Shown: positions 46,904 to 57,114 of the stretch, one piece after another | Layout of the letters: the number at the start of each line of letters is the position of its first letter | Position numbering within the stretch: the first letter of the stretch is position 1 | Assembly (NCBI RefSeq): GCF_017696055.1 | Contig: NZ_JAAORG010000001.1 | Location: forward strand, 310,001-374,000 | Source: Prochlorococcus marinus XMU1406 | GTDB lineage: Bacteria > Cyanobacteriota > Cyanobacteriia > PCC-6307 > Cyanobiaceae | DNA length: 64,000 nt | Direction: 5' to 3' | The notes under the pieces: generated by a model | What the model was told of the DNA's origin: nothing | Databases searched by the model: none | The model's input: the letters and a program-made list of their open reading frames with translations, nothing else | Program-made: the position numbers and the translations under genes

Positions 46904-47539
46904 GTGAACCCTGCAAATTATTTAAAAATAAAAAATAAAATACCATCAAATGTAAATATTCTTGCAGTAAGTAAAGGATTTAAAAGTCAAGAAATCAAGA
47001 CCATTCAAAATATAGGTCAGAACGATTTTGGTGAAAGTAAGGTTCAAGAGGCTTTTGAAAAACAATTAATCTTAAAAGAACTTAAACAAATAAATTGGCA
47101 CTTTATTGGAAGAATACAAAGTAATAAAATAAGAAAAATAGTTCAAAATTTTAAATATATTCATTCAGTAGATTCATTTGAAAAGTTGCAAAAGATTGCT
47201 AATATTTCACGTGAAGAGAAGAAAAATCCATTAATAATGTTGCAGGTTAAGTTCAGTGATGACCCTACTAAAGGAGGATTTAATCCTGAATTTTTAATAT
47301 TGAAATGGAGAGAAATTCAAGAGTTGAAAAATATTTCATTAACCGGTTTGATGACTATCAATCCTAAAGGACTTAGCTCTAAAGAAAATTCAGGGTTGTT
47401 CAAAAAATGTCGTGCTCTCGCTGATTCACTGCAACTACCAGATTGTTCCATGGGGATGTCAGGTGATTGGGAGGAAGCTATTGATGCTGGATCAACTTGG
47501 TTAAGATTAGGATCATTGATTTTTGGAGGTAGATCTTAA
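46904..47539 (+). CDS. pipY: PLP-binding protein PipY (YggS/PROSC family)
   Basis: A 211-residue PLP homeostasis protein with an alanine-racemase-like barrel. The PLP lysine lies in NILAVSKGFKSQEI; the conserved FGESKVQEAFEK, HFIGRIQSNKIRKI and SMGMSGDWEEAIDAGSTWLRLGSLIFG blocks follow. It starts at GTG 46904, immediately after pipX, consistent with joint control of nitrogen and PLP status. Confidence 0.93.
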   Translation: MNPANYLKIKNKIPSNVNILAVSKGFKSQEIKTIQNIGQNDFGESKVQEAFEKQLILKELKQINWHFIGRIQSNKIRKIVQNFKYIHSVDSFEKLQKIANISREEKKNPLIMLQVKFSDDPTKGGFNPEFLILKWREIQELKNISLTGLMTINPKGLSSKENSGLFKKCRALADSLQLPDCSMGMSGDWEEAIDAGSTWLRLGSLIFGGRS

Positions 47540-47689
47540 TTAGTTATTTTTTTATAAAAATCTTATCTATAAACTTGCAGTAAAGTTCAACTAACGTTAT
47601 TTAAGTATAGGTAGTTTATTCATTTAAAAAATGAATCTATCACTTAAGGTTCTTAAACCTTATTAATCAATTTCAAGAGGATTTAAAAG

Positions 47690-48265
47690 GTGTCACTTAT
47701 TTCTAGATTAAAGGCAGTTGTTGCCGGTGATGAGTATCTCGATGATGATTTTGATGAGTTGGATTATGCTTCAGAGGATGAATTAAATGATATTAATAAT
47801 TTCAAACAAAATCCAAAGAATGCAAATGCCCTTGCAAATTCAAATCCATTCGATTTTATGAATAACAACAGATCATCAAAAGTAGTGGGTATGCCTGGGA
47901 TCGCAAATTCATCCTCAGAAGTAAGCTTAATGGAACCAAGAAGTTTTGATGAGATGCCTCAAGCTATACAAGCACTAAGAGAGAGAAAAACCGTAATTCT
48001 CAATTTAACTATGATGGATCCTGATCAAGCTCAAAGAGCGGTTGATTTTATTGCTGGGGGCACATATGCAATTGATGGACATCAAGAAAGAGTCGGTGAA
48101 AGTATTTTTCTTTTTGCTCCAAGTTGTGTAAATGTAACTAGTTCATCACCAGAAGAAGCTTCTCCTTCTTCTTTGCCTACAGAAAACACACCACAATATA
48201 GTTTGGGCAAAAATACTACTCCTGAACCAGCGTGGGGTAATTCTAAATTAAGTGCTTATTCATGA
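47690..48265 (+). CDS. sepF: Cell division protein SepF
   Basis: SepF binds FtsZ and the membrane and helps form the division ring. The 191-residue protein starts at GTG ([19 protein letters not shown]) with an amphipathic N-terminal anchor. It has a variable linker, then the conserved domain [60 protein letters not shown]. The N-terminal region is acidic and Asn-rich. About 150 bp upstream of it hold a promoter region. Confidence 0.95.
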   Translation: MSLISRLKAVVAGDEYLDDDFDELDYASEDELNDINNFKQNPKNANALANSNPFDFMNNNRSSKVVGMPGIANSSSEVSLMEPRSFDEMPQAIQALRERKTVILNLTMMDPDQAQRAVDFIAGGTYAIDGHQERVGESIFLFAPSCVNVTSSSPEEASPSSLPTENTPQYSLGKNTTPEPAWGNSKLSAYS

Positions 48266-48272
48266 TTAATCT

Positions 48273-49085
48273 GTGACAGATAAAATTGCGATTATTGGTT
48301 TTGGAAATATTGCAAGTGCTATAGTTACCCCTCTATTAGATAAAAAATTAATTCAGCCAGAGAATGTTTTCTGTGTTGTCAATTCAGAAAAAAGTTTAGA
48401 AAATATAAAAAAAAATTATAAGCATAATATAAATGTTTATAGATCAGGTTCTAAAGAGTCAAAAATAATTTGGGATTGTCAATATAAACTTCTTTCCATA
48501 AAACCCCAACAATTTAATGATATAAGCGAGGCCCATCATATAAAAAACAAGGAAAATTTAATAATTTCAATTCTTGCAGGAGTTTCAATAAATAGACTTA
48601 CTCAAAAGTTCCCTAATCATAAATGTGTGAGGGTGGTTACAAATATTCCAATAACTATTGGAAAAGGTTTAACTGGGATTTCTTGGGGAGAAGAAATTAC
48701 GGAAAATCAGAAAAAATTTACAAAAAAATTATTTGTAAATACAAGTAAAATTTATGAATTTACTGAAAATTACCTTGATATTTTTTTAGCTTTAACTTCA
48801 TCAGGTCCTGCAATTATTGCTTTAATTATAGAAGCATTAAGTGATGGAGGATTAAGCGGGGGATTGCCAAAAATAATTTCAGAGGAACTTGTTATGGAAA
48901 TGATACTAGGGACTATTTGTCTAATAAAGGAAAATAAACTTACGACTTCTGAGCTTAAAAATTTAGTAACCTCTCCAGGTGGAACAACTATTTCTGCTTT
49001 AAGAGTTTTAGAAAAAAAAAGTGTAAGGTCAGCATTAATTGAATCAATAGTTTCAGCTAGTAATCGAAGTAAAGAGTTTCGTTAG
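48273..49085 (+). CDS. proC: Pyrroline-5-carboxylate reductase
   Basis: The last step of proline synthesis (P5C to proline with NADPH). The 270-residue protein (GTG start) has the nucleotide-binding opening IAIIGFGNIASAIVTPL and the conserved C-terminal block ALTSSGPAIIALIIEALSDGG, then VTSPGGTTISALRVLE. It follows sepF by 7 bp, which is the usual cyanobacterial gene order. Its stop overlaps by 4 bp the stop of the convergent glycosyltransferase. Confidence 0.94.
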   Translation: MTDKIAIIGFGNIASAIVTPLLDKKLIQPENVFCVVNSEKSLENIKKNYKHNINVYRSGSKESKIIWDCQYKLLSIKPQQFNDISEAHHIKNKENLIISILAGVSINRLTQKFPNHKCVRVVTNIPITIGKGLTGISWGEEITENQKKFTKKLFVNTSKIYEFTENYLDIFLALTSSGPAIIALIIEALSDGGLSGGLPKIISEELVMEMILGTICLIKENKLTTSELKNLVTSPGGTTISALRVLEKKSVRSALIESIVSASNRSKEFR

Positions 49086-50248
49086 TTTTTAAAATTATCT
49101 TTTAAGTTCATATAAACTTTTTCGAGTGAATTTATATTTTTATTAATTGTGTATCTCTCAAGTATACGTTCTCTAGCTTTTTCTCCAAGATCTTTTGTAA
49201 ATGAAGGGTGTTCTACAAGAATTGGGATTATAGTTTTTAATTGTGCAGCTACATTATCAGTTGAAATTACTATTCCTACGCCGTTATCTAAAACTTCTCC
49301 ATCAGCTCCTGCATCTGTAGCTACACAAGCAGTACCAGCAGACATTGCCTCTAATAGTGATAATGATAAACCTTCTACTAAGCTTGGTAAGAAAAATACT
49401 TCTGCTATTTGCATTATTGCTACCCTAGTTTCTAAATCTAATTCGGGACCCCACCAAATTAATTTCTCATTTGCAAGGTTAGAAAAACTATTTTCAAGTG
49501 TTGGCTTCAGTGGTCCATCTCCGACAATAACTAATTTACAATTTTGAGTTTTTGTTTGGCGCCAAGAACGTAAAAGTGCCTCGATATTTTTCTCATTGGC
49601 AATCCTACCCATATATAAAAAGATTCTTTCATTTCCAAGTTTGTTTTTTACCTGAGCATATTTTTTATTTTTTTCGCAAAAAGGTTTCCAAATATTCTCA
49701 TCAACCCCGTTTGGGATAATTATTTGTTTTTCTTTAGGTACTCCTAATTTATAAAGAACATTTTTTTGAAGTTCGGAAAAAATGATTATTTTATGGAACT
49801 TTGATAAAGAGGGAGCATAAAGTTGGTATGTTAATTGTTGAGTACTAGCAGTTAAATTTCTATTTTTTGCATCAAATGGTGGGTGAAACGTTCCTATTAG
49901 TGGAAGATTAATTTCATCACAAATCTCTGGAAGTCTAAAGTCTAAAGGAGATAAAGTTAAGCTTGCATGTACTAAGTCAGGCTTTAATCTTTCCAATGAT
50001 AGCCTTAGCTCTTTTTCTGCTCTTGGTGAGGGGATTGTATAAACTTGGGACTTAATTAAATATGGAAGACTTACATCAGGATCATTTGCCAGAAATAATG
50101 GCTTTGATGAATTTGAACTAGAAGGATTGTCGAAATGAATGAAACTAATTTTATGGCCTCTGGTCTTTAATTTCTCAGTAGTTGAATTACCATAAGTTAC
50201 ATTTCCACAAAAAGGAGATTTCTTACCCAACCAGGCAACATGAACCAC
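49082..50248 (-). CDS. GT4-family glycosyltransferase
   Basis: A 388-residue glycosyltransferase with the Rossmann-Rossmann GT-B layout: N-terminal VAWLGKKSPFCGNVTYGNS, the nucleotide-sugar domain with IIPNGVDENIWKP, YMGRIANEKNIEALLRSW and the EX7E region FFLPSLVEGLSLSLLEAMSAGTACVATDAGADGEVLDNG. The start is GTG at 50248. It is not the SqdX pattern. The acceptor is unknown; glycolipid, exopolysaccharide or compatible-solute synthesis are possible. Confidence 0.85.
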   Translation of the reverse strand: MVHVAWLGKKSPFCGNVTYGNSTTEKLKTRGHKISFIHFDNPSSSNSSKPLFLANDPDVSLPYLIKSQVYTIPSPRAEKELRLSLERLKPDLVHASLTLSPLDFRLPEICDEINLPLIGTFHPPFDAKNRNLTASTQQLTYQLYAPSLSKFHKIIIFSELQKNVLYKLGVPKEKQIIIPNGVDENIWKPFCEKNKKYAQVKNKLGNERIFLYMGRIANEKNIEALLRSWRQTKTQNCKLVIVGDGPLKPTLENSFSNLANEKLIWWGPELDLETRVAIMQIAEVFFLPSLVEGLSLSLLEAMSAGTACVATDAGADGEVLDNGVGIVISTDNVAAQLKTIIPILVEHPSFTKDLGEKARERILERYTINKNINSLEKVYMNLKDNFKN

Positions 50249-50333
50249 ATTTATTGAATGAACTATTTATTAAATTAACAGTCAGAGCACCCAAGATCAT
50301 AATTTTTAAATTTATTCATAGTTTATGAAAATG

Positions 50334-51119
50334 TTAACTATATATTTCTCTCAACATTTTTAGTGAAGATAAATCTTTCTCTAGTTGAGTAGAGATCCAA
50401 GTTTCAATAATAAATAATATTTTAAGCCAGACTTTTTTAGGTCCCAATAACTCTCCATTAGATTTTATTGGTAATTCGGGGAAAAGGAGTCTCTGTAATA
50501 GAGCAACTTCGGATGCATTTATTTTTAGATTACTTTGAGGATCTTCCACGGATGAAAACCCTTCAATTGGTAAATAATAACAACTCCATTCCCAATTCCC
50601 TAAAGGCGGAATAATAGGTTCTCCAGTTTTACAACAATGATGAATTGGTAAATTTATACCTCCGATGGCTAATAGATGGATTAAAGATTGAATACTCATT
50701 GAGAGAATTTTAATATCCTCTTCTTTGGATTCTTCATACAAATAAATCCTATCTAGATGTGCAAGAACACAAGATAAATAGTTTTGTTGCTTGTCATTAT
50801 TACCTACTAATAAAAAAGTTAATTCAGTTATTGCTTGCGCGGCTGCAAGACATTCAATATTTTTCCCTAGACCAGAATAGCTTTTTAATATTTTAATTTG
50901 ACGTACAGATTTAAGATTTCTTTTCCCAAAAATCTGCAGACTTAAATATGTTAATGGAGTAGCTGCGGCAAGACTACTTTTAGGACGTCTAGCACCAGGT
51001 ACCGCTAATCGAACAATACCTTGCTCATCAGTAAGAATAGTTATTAATCTATCATTCTCGCCTAATGGAGAAGCTTTAATGCAGAGACCTTCTAGTCTGC
51101 ACTCACCAGAACCAGACAT
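50334..51119 (-). CDS. recO: DNA repair protein RecO
   Basis: RecO loads RecA onto SSB-coated DNA together with RecR. The 261-residue protein has an N-terminal OB fold (LEGLCIKASPLGENDRLITILTDEQGIVRLAVPGARRPKSSLAAATPLTYLSLQIF) and a helical C-terminal part with HHCCKTGEPIIPP in place of a zinc-finger motif. It is immediately followed upstream by the DeoC-like gene (one base apart). Confidence 0.92.
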   Translation of the reverse strand: MSGSGECRLEGLCIKASPLGENDRLITILTDEQGIVRLAVPGARRPKSSLAAATPLTYLSLQIFGKRNLKSVRQIKILKSYSGLGKNIECLAAAQAITELTFLLVGNNDKQQNYLSCVLAHLDRIYLYEESKEEDIKILSMSIQSLIHLLAIGGINLPIHHCCKTGEPIIPPLGNWEWSCYYLPIEGFSSVEDPQSNLKINASEVALLQRLLFPELPIKSNGELLGPKKVWLKILFIIETWISTQLEKDLSSLKMLREIYS

Positions 51120-51779
51120 TTAAATAACCTTGACTTCTTGAAAAATCTCACAAAAATTAGAAGTCCCTACGCAACTAATTCCATTATCAAGCAAATCAAT
51201 AACTTGTGTCAGTTTTTTTATACCACCTACAACTTTGATGTGATTTTGGGAGCCCGTTATTTTTAATATTTCCGCTATGTCATTTAATGTAATAGGGGGT
51301 CCAAACCCGTCCCCGAATTGAAAATTTTTTATTCCTAATTCCAAAGATATTTCTATCGCATTGTACAAAACTTCTTTTTGTAGTTTTGATTTATTTATGA
51401 TTATTGAAACTGGTAATCCAGATAACTTCACTTGCTCAATTTCAGCAGCGAAAGTTTCTAAGTTTCTTTTGGATAAATTGATAAAGTTTGGGATATATTC
51501 AATTCCGTTTGCACCTTTATCTTTTGCAAAATTAACTAATTCTTCAATAAATGTAACTGGTAAATCTGCTAGAGGGTAAGAAATGAGTGTGTTTATGTTT
51601 GCATTGTAATTGCTCAAACGGTTTTTAAAATCATCTAAATAATTAAGTGAAGTAGAAATATTCTTAATATTATATTTTTTTATTAAATCGCAATTCGCAC
51701 AGAAATCTTCCCAAGTTAAATACGGGTTAATAATAATTGCATGAATTTTTTCGTTTAATTCATATTCAATATTGGGCAT
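51120..51779 (-). CDS. DeoC/aldolase-like protein lacking the usual Schiff-base lysine
   Basis: A 219-residue protein with the deoxyribose-phosphate aldolase barrel outline and the C-terminal HIKVVGGIKKLTQVIDLLDNG segment, which retains the second lysine. The segment equivalent to FIKTSTG, carrying the catalytic lysine of E. coli DeoC, reads NFQFGDGFG, so the Schiff-base lysine appears replaced. It may be catalytically altered or inactive. It adjoins recO and the hpf gene on the same strand. Confidence 0.6.
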   Translation of the reverse strand: MPNIEYELNEKIHAIIINPYLTWEDFCANCDLIKKYNIKNISTSLNYLDDFKNRLSNYNANINTLISYPLADLPVTFIEELVNFAKDKGANGIEYIPNFINLSKRNLETFAAEIEQVKLSGLPVSIIINKSKLQKEVLYNAIEISLELGIKNFQFGDGFGPPITLNDIAEILKITGSQNHIKVVGGIKKLTQVIDLLDNGISCVGTSNFCEIFQEVKVI

Positions 51780-51786
51780 TTAAAAG

Positions 51787-52371
51787 TTATTTGGATTGAA
51801 TCAGTCCATAACCTCCATGATTCCTCTTGTATATAACTTGAAGTTCATTATTTTTTTTATTTCGAAAAACATAAAAATCATGATCAATTAGATCTAATTG
51901 TTTTCTTGCTTCTTCTGATGAAATTGGATTCATTTCAAAGTATTTATTTTTTATAGATGGCTCAGGAAGACTTGCTTCTATTCCTTCTTTAAGTAGAGCT
52001 TCATCTAAAAATCTTGATTTTTTATTTTCAATTGGGAAAGACTCTTTATTTTTAAATTGATTATTATGGATTGTTTTATTGTTTCTTTCTTTGTATTTAC
52101 GTAATTTTCTACAAAGTTTATTAGAAACTAAATCAATGCTTGAGTATAGATTTTCAGTTTTCTCTTCGGCTCTAATTACAGTACCATTTGCAAAAATAGT
52201 AACTTCTGCAGTCTGGAAGGAGACTCTTGGATTTTTTTCTATTGAAAGGTGTATGTCGGCTTCTTTAACGATATCCTTATAGTGATGTGTTGCTTTTTCT
52301 ATCTTTGCCTCAGTATATTCTTTTAATGCTCCAGTGAGCTCAAGATTTTTCCCATGGATTAAAATTTTCAT
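51787..52371 (-). CDS. hpf: Long-form ribosome hibernation factor HPF (LrtA)
   Basis: This protein stabilises inactive 100S ribosomes; the cyanobacterial LrtA is light-repressed. Its 194 residues have the two-domain long form: N-terminal S30AE domain (MKILIHGKNLELTGALKEYTE to NGTVIRAEEKTENLYSSIDLVSNKLCRKLRKYKER), a linker, and the dimerising C-terminal domain EARKQLDLIDHDFYVFRNKKNNELQVIYKRNHGGYGLI. Divergent from lipB. Confidence 0.95.
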   Translation of the reverse strand: MKILIHGKNLELTGALKEYTEAKIEKATHHYKDIVKEADIHLSIEKNPRVSFQTAEVTIFANGTVIRAEEKTENLYSSIDLVSNKLCRKLRKYKERNNKTIHNNQFKNKESFPIENKKSRFLDEALLKEGIEASLPEPSIKNKYFEMNPISSEEARKQLDLIDHDFYVFRNKKNNELQVIYKRNHGGYGLIQSK

Positions 52372-52415
52372 AAAAAATCTAAAAATATTTACTTACTTTC
52401 TAAATCTACTTAAAT

Positions 52416-53066
52416 ATGGTTAATAGAACAGCAATAATTAAACAACCTGATAATATTTCTTTTTTCAATGATGTTTATAAATTACAAAAAGAATATCAGG
52501 AGGCATTGATTTTAGATAACTCTAACCCTGATTTTATTTGGATAGGTGAGCATCAACTCTGTTATACCTTGGGTAGAGGATCTAATTACGATAATTTATT
52601 ATTTTCTTTCAATGATGATAATTATGATGTTTTTAAGATTGATAGAGGTGGTGAGGTTACTTGTCATATGCCAGGACAATTAGTAACTTACTTGGTGTTA
52701 GATTTGAAAAATTTTAATAAAGATTTAAATTGGTATTTAAGAAAAATTGAAGAAATTATTATAAAAATTATTGGAACTTTTAATATAGATTGTCATTCAA
52801 GAGAGGGGCTCACTGGAGTTTGGATAGGAAATAAGAAAATTGCTTCAATTGGAATTGGTTGTAAAAGATGGGTTACAATAAATGGATTTTCAATCAATAT
52901 TGACTGCGAATTAGAAAATTTTAATAAAATTGTTCCTTGCGGAATAGAAAATTGTCTTATGGCAAATATGATTGATTACAACAAAAATTTAAATATTCAA
53001 GAAGTCAAGAGAATTGTTAAAAAAATCATTCAGGAAGAATTTAATTTTGATTTTGTATCAAAATAG
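52416..53066 (+). CDS. lipB: Lipoyl(octanoyl) transferase
   Basis: LipB moves octanoyl from acyl carrier protein to lipoyl domains. The 216-residue protein has the conserved [21 protein letters not shown] block, [29 protein letters not shown] with the catalytic lysine region, and the cysteine in [11 protein letters not shown]. It is 20 kDa-class and typical. The lipoylated E2 gene lies downstream in the same region, so the pathway partners cluster. Confidence 0.94.
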   Translation: MVNRTAIIKQPDNISFFNDVYKLQKEYQEALILDNSNPDFIWIGEHQLCYTLGRGSNYDNLLFSFNDDNYDVFKIDRGGEVTCHMPGQLVTYLVLDLKNFNKDLNWYLRKIEEIIIKIIGTFNIDCHSREGLTGVWIGNKKIASIGIGCKRWVTINGFSINIDCELENFNKIVPCGIENCLMANMIDYNKNLNIQEVKRIVKKIIQEEFNFDFVSK

Positions 53067-53093
53067 AAATTAAAATTTAAAAATCAATTTAAT

Positions 53094-55040
53094 ATGCGTG
53101 ATTTAGCATACTGGCCTTCAGCCAAACCTCTTTCTAAAAAAGATAAATTTGCTAAAAATAGAGATTTTATTAAGAACCTTCATCATATAGATCAAATTTG
53201 GGAGAAATTAAAATTTAAATGTGGTGATACTTTAGCTGTTTGCGATTTGAGAGGTAAAGAAAAAGAAAAATTTTCTTATTCTGACCTGGCTGATTTAATA
53301 ACAAAAGTCTCTTTTTCTTTTAAAAATTATGGTTTAGTAAAGGGGGATGTAGTTACTGTAATATCTGAAAATTCTCCAAGATGGTTAGTAGTTGATCAAG
53401 GCTTAATGCGTTTAGGAGCTATAAATGCAGTGAGAGGTATTAATTCTCCTTCAGTAGAATTAGACTATATTATTGAGCATTCTGATTCAGTAGGCCTAAT
53501 AGTTCAATCTAAGGAGATTTGGCTAAAGTTAAACAACAAAGAAGAATTAAAAAAAAGACTGAAATTTATAATTAATTTAGAAGATGAACAATTTGAAAGT
53601 TTAATAAGTTGGAATCAATTTATAAGAGCATCAGATTCAGAAAAAGAAAATTCACAAACTAATATTGCAACATTTAATCCAAAAATTGATGATGTTGCTA
53701 CTATTCTTTACACTTCTGGGACAACAGGAAAACCTAAAGGCGTCCCCTTGACTCATGCAAATTTTTTACATCAAATAATCAATTTAGCCTATATCGCTGA
53801 TCCAAAACCTGGGACCTCTGTATTAAGCGTTTTGCCTATCTGGCATTCTTATGAGAGGAGTGCTGAATACTTCTTTTTTTCATGTGGTTGTTCTCAATAC
53901 TATACAATTCCTAAATTCTTGAAAGATGATATTACACAAATAAAACCTGTTGTCATGGCTACTGTACCAAGACTATGGGAGGCAATACATGATGGTTTTT
54001 TTAAGGCTTTGAAAAAAATGCCTTCCAAAAAGCAAAAACTTATTAAGTTTTTGATAAGTAATAGTTCAGTTTTCAAAAGAGGTCTTAGAAAGATAAGAAA
54101 TTTAGATATCAATCAAATAACCTTTAAATCAAAAATCCCCTTACTGGGTTCTATTATTTGCCGATATCCTTTACATAAATTGTCTACTATTTTTTTATGG
54201 CCGAATATTCTTAGACAACTATGCGGAGAAAAACTGAAATTTCCCATTAACGGCGGAGGTGCATTGCCAGAACATGTGGATCTTTTTTTTGAATCTTTAG
54301 GTGTAGATGTTTTGGTGGGATATGGACTCACAGAAACTAGTCCAGTATTAACTTGTAGGAGAAGAGAATTAAATGTTAGAGGATCATCTGGTCAGCCTCT
54401 AGCATTTACCGAAATCAAAATAGTGACTGATGATAAAAAAAAGATTCTGAAGTTCAGAGAAGTCGGAAAAATTCTTGTTAAGGGACCACAAGTAATGAAA
54501 GGTTATCTTAATAATGAATTAGCTACAAAAGATGTTTTATCGAAAGAAGGTTGGTTTGATACTGGTGATTTAGGTTTTCTAATACCAAATGGTTCCCTTT
54601 TTATAACAGGGAGAGCCAAGGATACAATAGTGCTATCAAGTGGTGAAAATATAGAACCGAATCCGCTAGAAACCGAAATCCTTAGTTCTGAATTTATTAA
54701 TCAAATACAACTAGTAGGACAAGATAAGAAATGTTTAACTGCCCTTGTAGTTCCTGATTTCGAATTAGTAAAAAACAAGTTTTTGGAAGAAGACCTTTCA
54801 AAATTAAACCTTAATAGGGATATTGGTACATTTTTTAAATCGCACATTAATAATTTGCTTAAAAGTCGATTAGGAGCAAGATCAGAAGAACAAATATTAG
54901 ATTGTTATTTTGTTGATGCCTTTACTTTAGAAAATGGTTTGTTAACACAAACTCTTAAACAAAAAAGAAAAGAAATAGAAAAAAAATATTCATTACAAAT
55001 AGAAAATATGTATGAACAGAAATTTAGTAAGAAAAATTGA
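53094..55040 (+). CDS. Long-chain acyl-ACP/CoA synthetase (AMP-forming)
   Basis: Activates free fatty acids. In cyanobacteria the single enzyme of this type (Aas) recycles membrane fatty acids as acyl-ACP. The 648-residue protein has the AMP-binding motif ATILYTSGTTGKPKGVPLTH, PPINGGGALPE-like FPINGGGALPEHVDLFFESLGVDVLVGYGLTETSPV and the hinge DTGDLGFLIPNGSLFITGRAKDTIVLSSGENIEP. Follows lipB by about 27 bp. Confidence 0.92.
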   Translation: MRDLAYWPSAKPLSKKDKFAKNRDFIKNLHHIDQIWEKLKFKCGDTLAVCDLRGKEKEKFSYSDLADLITKVSFSFKNYGLVKGDVVTVISENSPRWLVVDQGLMRLGAINAVRGINSPSVELDYIIEHSDSVGLIVQSKEIWLKLNNKEELKKRLKFIINLEDEQFESLISWNQFIRASDSEKENSQTNIATFNPKIDDVATILYTSGTTGKPKGVPLTHANFLHQIINLAYIADPKPGTSVLSVLPIWHSYERSAEYFFFSCGCSQYYTIPKFLKDDITQIKPVVMATVPRLWEAIHDGFFKALKKMPSKKQKLIKFLISNSSVFKRGLRKIRNLDINQITFKSKIPLLGSIICRYPLHKLSTIFLWPNILRQLCGEKLKFPINGGGALPEHVDLFFESLGVDVLVGYGLTETSPVLTCRRRELNVRGSSGQPLAFTEIKIVTDDKKKILKFREVGKILVKGPQVMKGYLNNELATKDVLSKEGWFDTGDLGFLIPNGSLFITGRAKDTIVLSSGENIEPNPLETEILSSEFINQIQLVGQDKKCLTALVVPDFELVKNKFLEEDLSKLNLNRDIGTFFKSHINNLLKSRLGARSEEQILDCYFVDAFTLENGLLTQTLKQKRKEIEKKYSLQIENMYEQKFSKKN

Positions 55041-55078
55041 TTTGTTCTTTCTATATTGAAAAGGTAATTTAATTTTTT

Positions 55079-55522
55079 ATGGAAACAAAAAACTCAATAT
55101 CTATAAAGCGCTCAATAGCTATTAAAGCTGTAGTTACTCCTACTTGGAAGGAAGATGCTGAAAAAGAATTAAGTAAAGCAATTTCAAACATTGACCAACA
55201 ATTATCTCAACTTGAGCAGGAGGGGCAGCAAATAGTAAATAATATTAGATCCCAATCGGTTAACCCTCTAGATCCTAGAGTTCAAGAACAGGTTAGTCAG
55301 GTGCAACAACAAGTTGCAGCAAAACGAAATGAAATTGAAGAACAAAAAAGAAATCTACTTCAACAACAGAATCAAGTTCGCGAATTAAAAATGGACGAAA
55401 TTGTTGATCAAGGACAAGTGGATAGTTTCTGTGATGTCACTGTGGGCGACAATCTTATTGAAAAAATGCAAGTCTCAATTACTGTTAAAGATGGAGTTAT
55501 TCAATCTATAGATAATAATTAA
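55079..55522 (+). CDS. YlqD-like coiled-coil protein
   Basis: A 147-residue protein with a long helical heptad region, residues about 25-105: LSKAISNIDQQLSQLEQEGQQIVNNIR, then VQEQVSQVQQQVAAKRNEIEEQKRNLLQQQNQVRELKMDEIVDQ. It ends in a small beta domain (GQVDSFCDVTVGDNLIEKMQVSITVKDGVIQSI). This is the YlqD (PF11068-like) organisation in cyanobacteria. The role is unknown. Confidence 0.75.
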   Translation: METKNSISIKRSIAIKAVVTPTWKEDAEKELSKAISNIDQQLSQLEQEGQQIVNNIRSQSVNPLDPRVQEQVSQVQQQVAAKRNEIEEQKRNLLQQQNQVRELKMDEIVDQGQVDSFCDVTVGDNLIEKMQVSITVKDGVIQSIDNN

Positions 55523-55740
55523 AAGAAACATTTAGTATTTTTGATAAAAATAAGTAAATCTTAATTGCGAAAAGTTTTAAATTCTAATCGATCTAAATTA
55601 TTACTTTCTTAAGTTTTAAGAGTTTCCACTGTGAATATGATTTCGTATAATTATATCAAGAGTTAAAAGGGTTCTTAATCATAAAAACTTTTGAAAGTTT
55701 GATAAAAATCCCTTAAAACTTATGCAATAACAATTTTCTT

Positions 55741-57108
55741 ATGTCTCACGAAATATTCATGCCTGCCTTGAGTTCTACTATGACGGAGGGCAAGATTGTG
55801 GAATGGTTGAAAAATCCAGGAGATAAGGTTGAAAGAGGCGAATCTGTCTTGGTTGTTGAATCTGACAAGGCAGATATGGATGTTGAATCTTTTCAAGATG
55901 GATATCTTGCAGCAGTTTTAATGCCTGCCGGTAGCACTGCACCTGTTGGAGAAACTATTGGACTCATTGTAGAAAATGAGGATGAGATAGCTTCTGTTCA
56001 AGAACAAAATAAAGGAAATCAACCCGAAGTCTCTACTTCTGACCAACTTGAATTGGTAAGCAATAAAACTGAAGAAAAACCAGTAGTCCAGACTGAAAGT
56101 ATCAATAAAGAAGCTGAAGAAGTCCTCTTAAAGAGTGAAAAGCCTGTACCATCTTTTAATACTGATCAAATTAATGCCGCTACAAGTAATGTTTCTTCGA
56201 GGATAATTGCATCCCCAAGAGCTAAAAAACTAGCCTCTCAAATGGGCGTTGATTTAGCAAAGGTTCATGGATCTGGGCCTCACGGAAGGATTCAAGCCGA
56301 TGATATTTTGAAAGCTAATGGCCAACCTGTCTCTATACCATGGATAGGAGAAGGTAGTTCTCCCGCAAATATTCCTGGTGCAACTTTGGGAGTTGAAAGT
56401 AAACCAGAAACTTCAGGAAATAGTTTTGGTAATCCTGGAGAAACAGTTCAATTTAATACTCTTCAAAAAGCGGTAAATAAAAATATGGAATCTAGTTTAG
56501 ATGTTCCATGTTTTAGGGTGGGATACTCAATCAACACAGATAAATTAGATAATTTCTACAAAAAGGTAAAACAGAACGGAGTAACTATGACTGCTTTACT
56601 TGTAAAGGCAGTTGCAAAGACACTAAAGAAACATCCTCAAGTTAACTCAAGCTTTTCAGAAAATGGAATTTCTTATCCAGAAAATATAAATATTGCTGTT
56701 GCTGTTGCGATGGAAGATGGGGGACTAATAACTCCAGTATTAAAAGAACCATGCAATACTGATTTATTTGAATTATCTAGGGAATGGAAAGATCTCGTAA
56801 AAAGATCGAGATCAAAACAATTAGAACCAGATGAATACTCAACGGGAACATTTACCTTATCTAACCTTGGTATGTTTGGTGTTGATAGATTTGACGCAAT
56901 ATTACCCCCAGGGACCGGTGCGATCTTAGCGATAGCATCATCGAAACCAACTGTTGCAGCTAATAGTGATGGTGCAATATCTGTTAAAAAAATAATGCAA
57001 GTAAATCTTACAGCTGATCACAGAGTGATCTATGGAGCTGATGGTGCTTCATTCTTGAAAGACTTGGCCTACCTGATTGAAAATGAGCCAGAGACACTTA
57101 TATCTTAA
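55741..57108 (+). CDS. pdhC: Pyruvate dehydrogenase E2 (dihydrolipoamide acetyltransferase)
   Basis: The E2 core of pyruvate dehydrogenase, transferring acetyl to CoA. The 455-residue protein has one N-terminal lipoyl domain with the lipoylated lysine K43 in VVESDKADMDVESFQDG. A linker and a peripheral-subunit-binding domain (ASPRAKKLASQMGVDLAKVHGSGPHGRIQADDIL) follow. The catalytic domain ends TADHRVIYGADGASFLKDLAYL with the active-site His. Monocistronic, about 220 bp after the YlqD-like gene. Confidence 0.95.
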   Translation: MSHEIFMPALSSTMTEGKIVEWLKNPGDKVERGESVLVVESDKADMDVESFQDGYLAAVLMPAGSTAPVGETIGLIVENEDEIASVQEQNKGNQPEVSTSDQLELVSNKTEEKPVVQTESINKEAEEVLLKSEKPVPSFNTDQINAATSNVSSRIIASPRAKKLASQMGVDLAKVHGSGPHGRIQADDILKANGQPVSIPWIGEGSSPANIPGATLGVESKPETSGNSFGNPGETVQFNTLQKAVNKNMESSLDVPCFRVGYSINTDKLDNFYKKVKQNGVTMTALLVKAVAKTLKKHPQVNSSFSENGISYPENINIAVAVAMEDGGLITPVLKEPCNTDLFELSREWKDLVKRSRSKQLEPDEYSTGTFTLSNLGMFGVDRFDAILPPGTGAILAIASSKPTVAANSDGAISVKKIMQVNLTADHRVIYGADGASFLKDLAYLIENEPETLIS

Positions 57109-57114
57109 ATTTAA

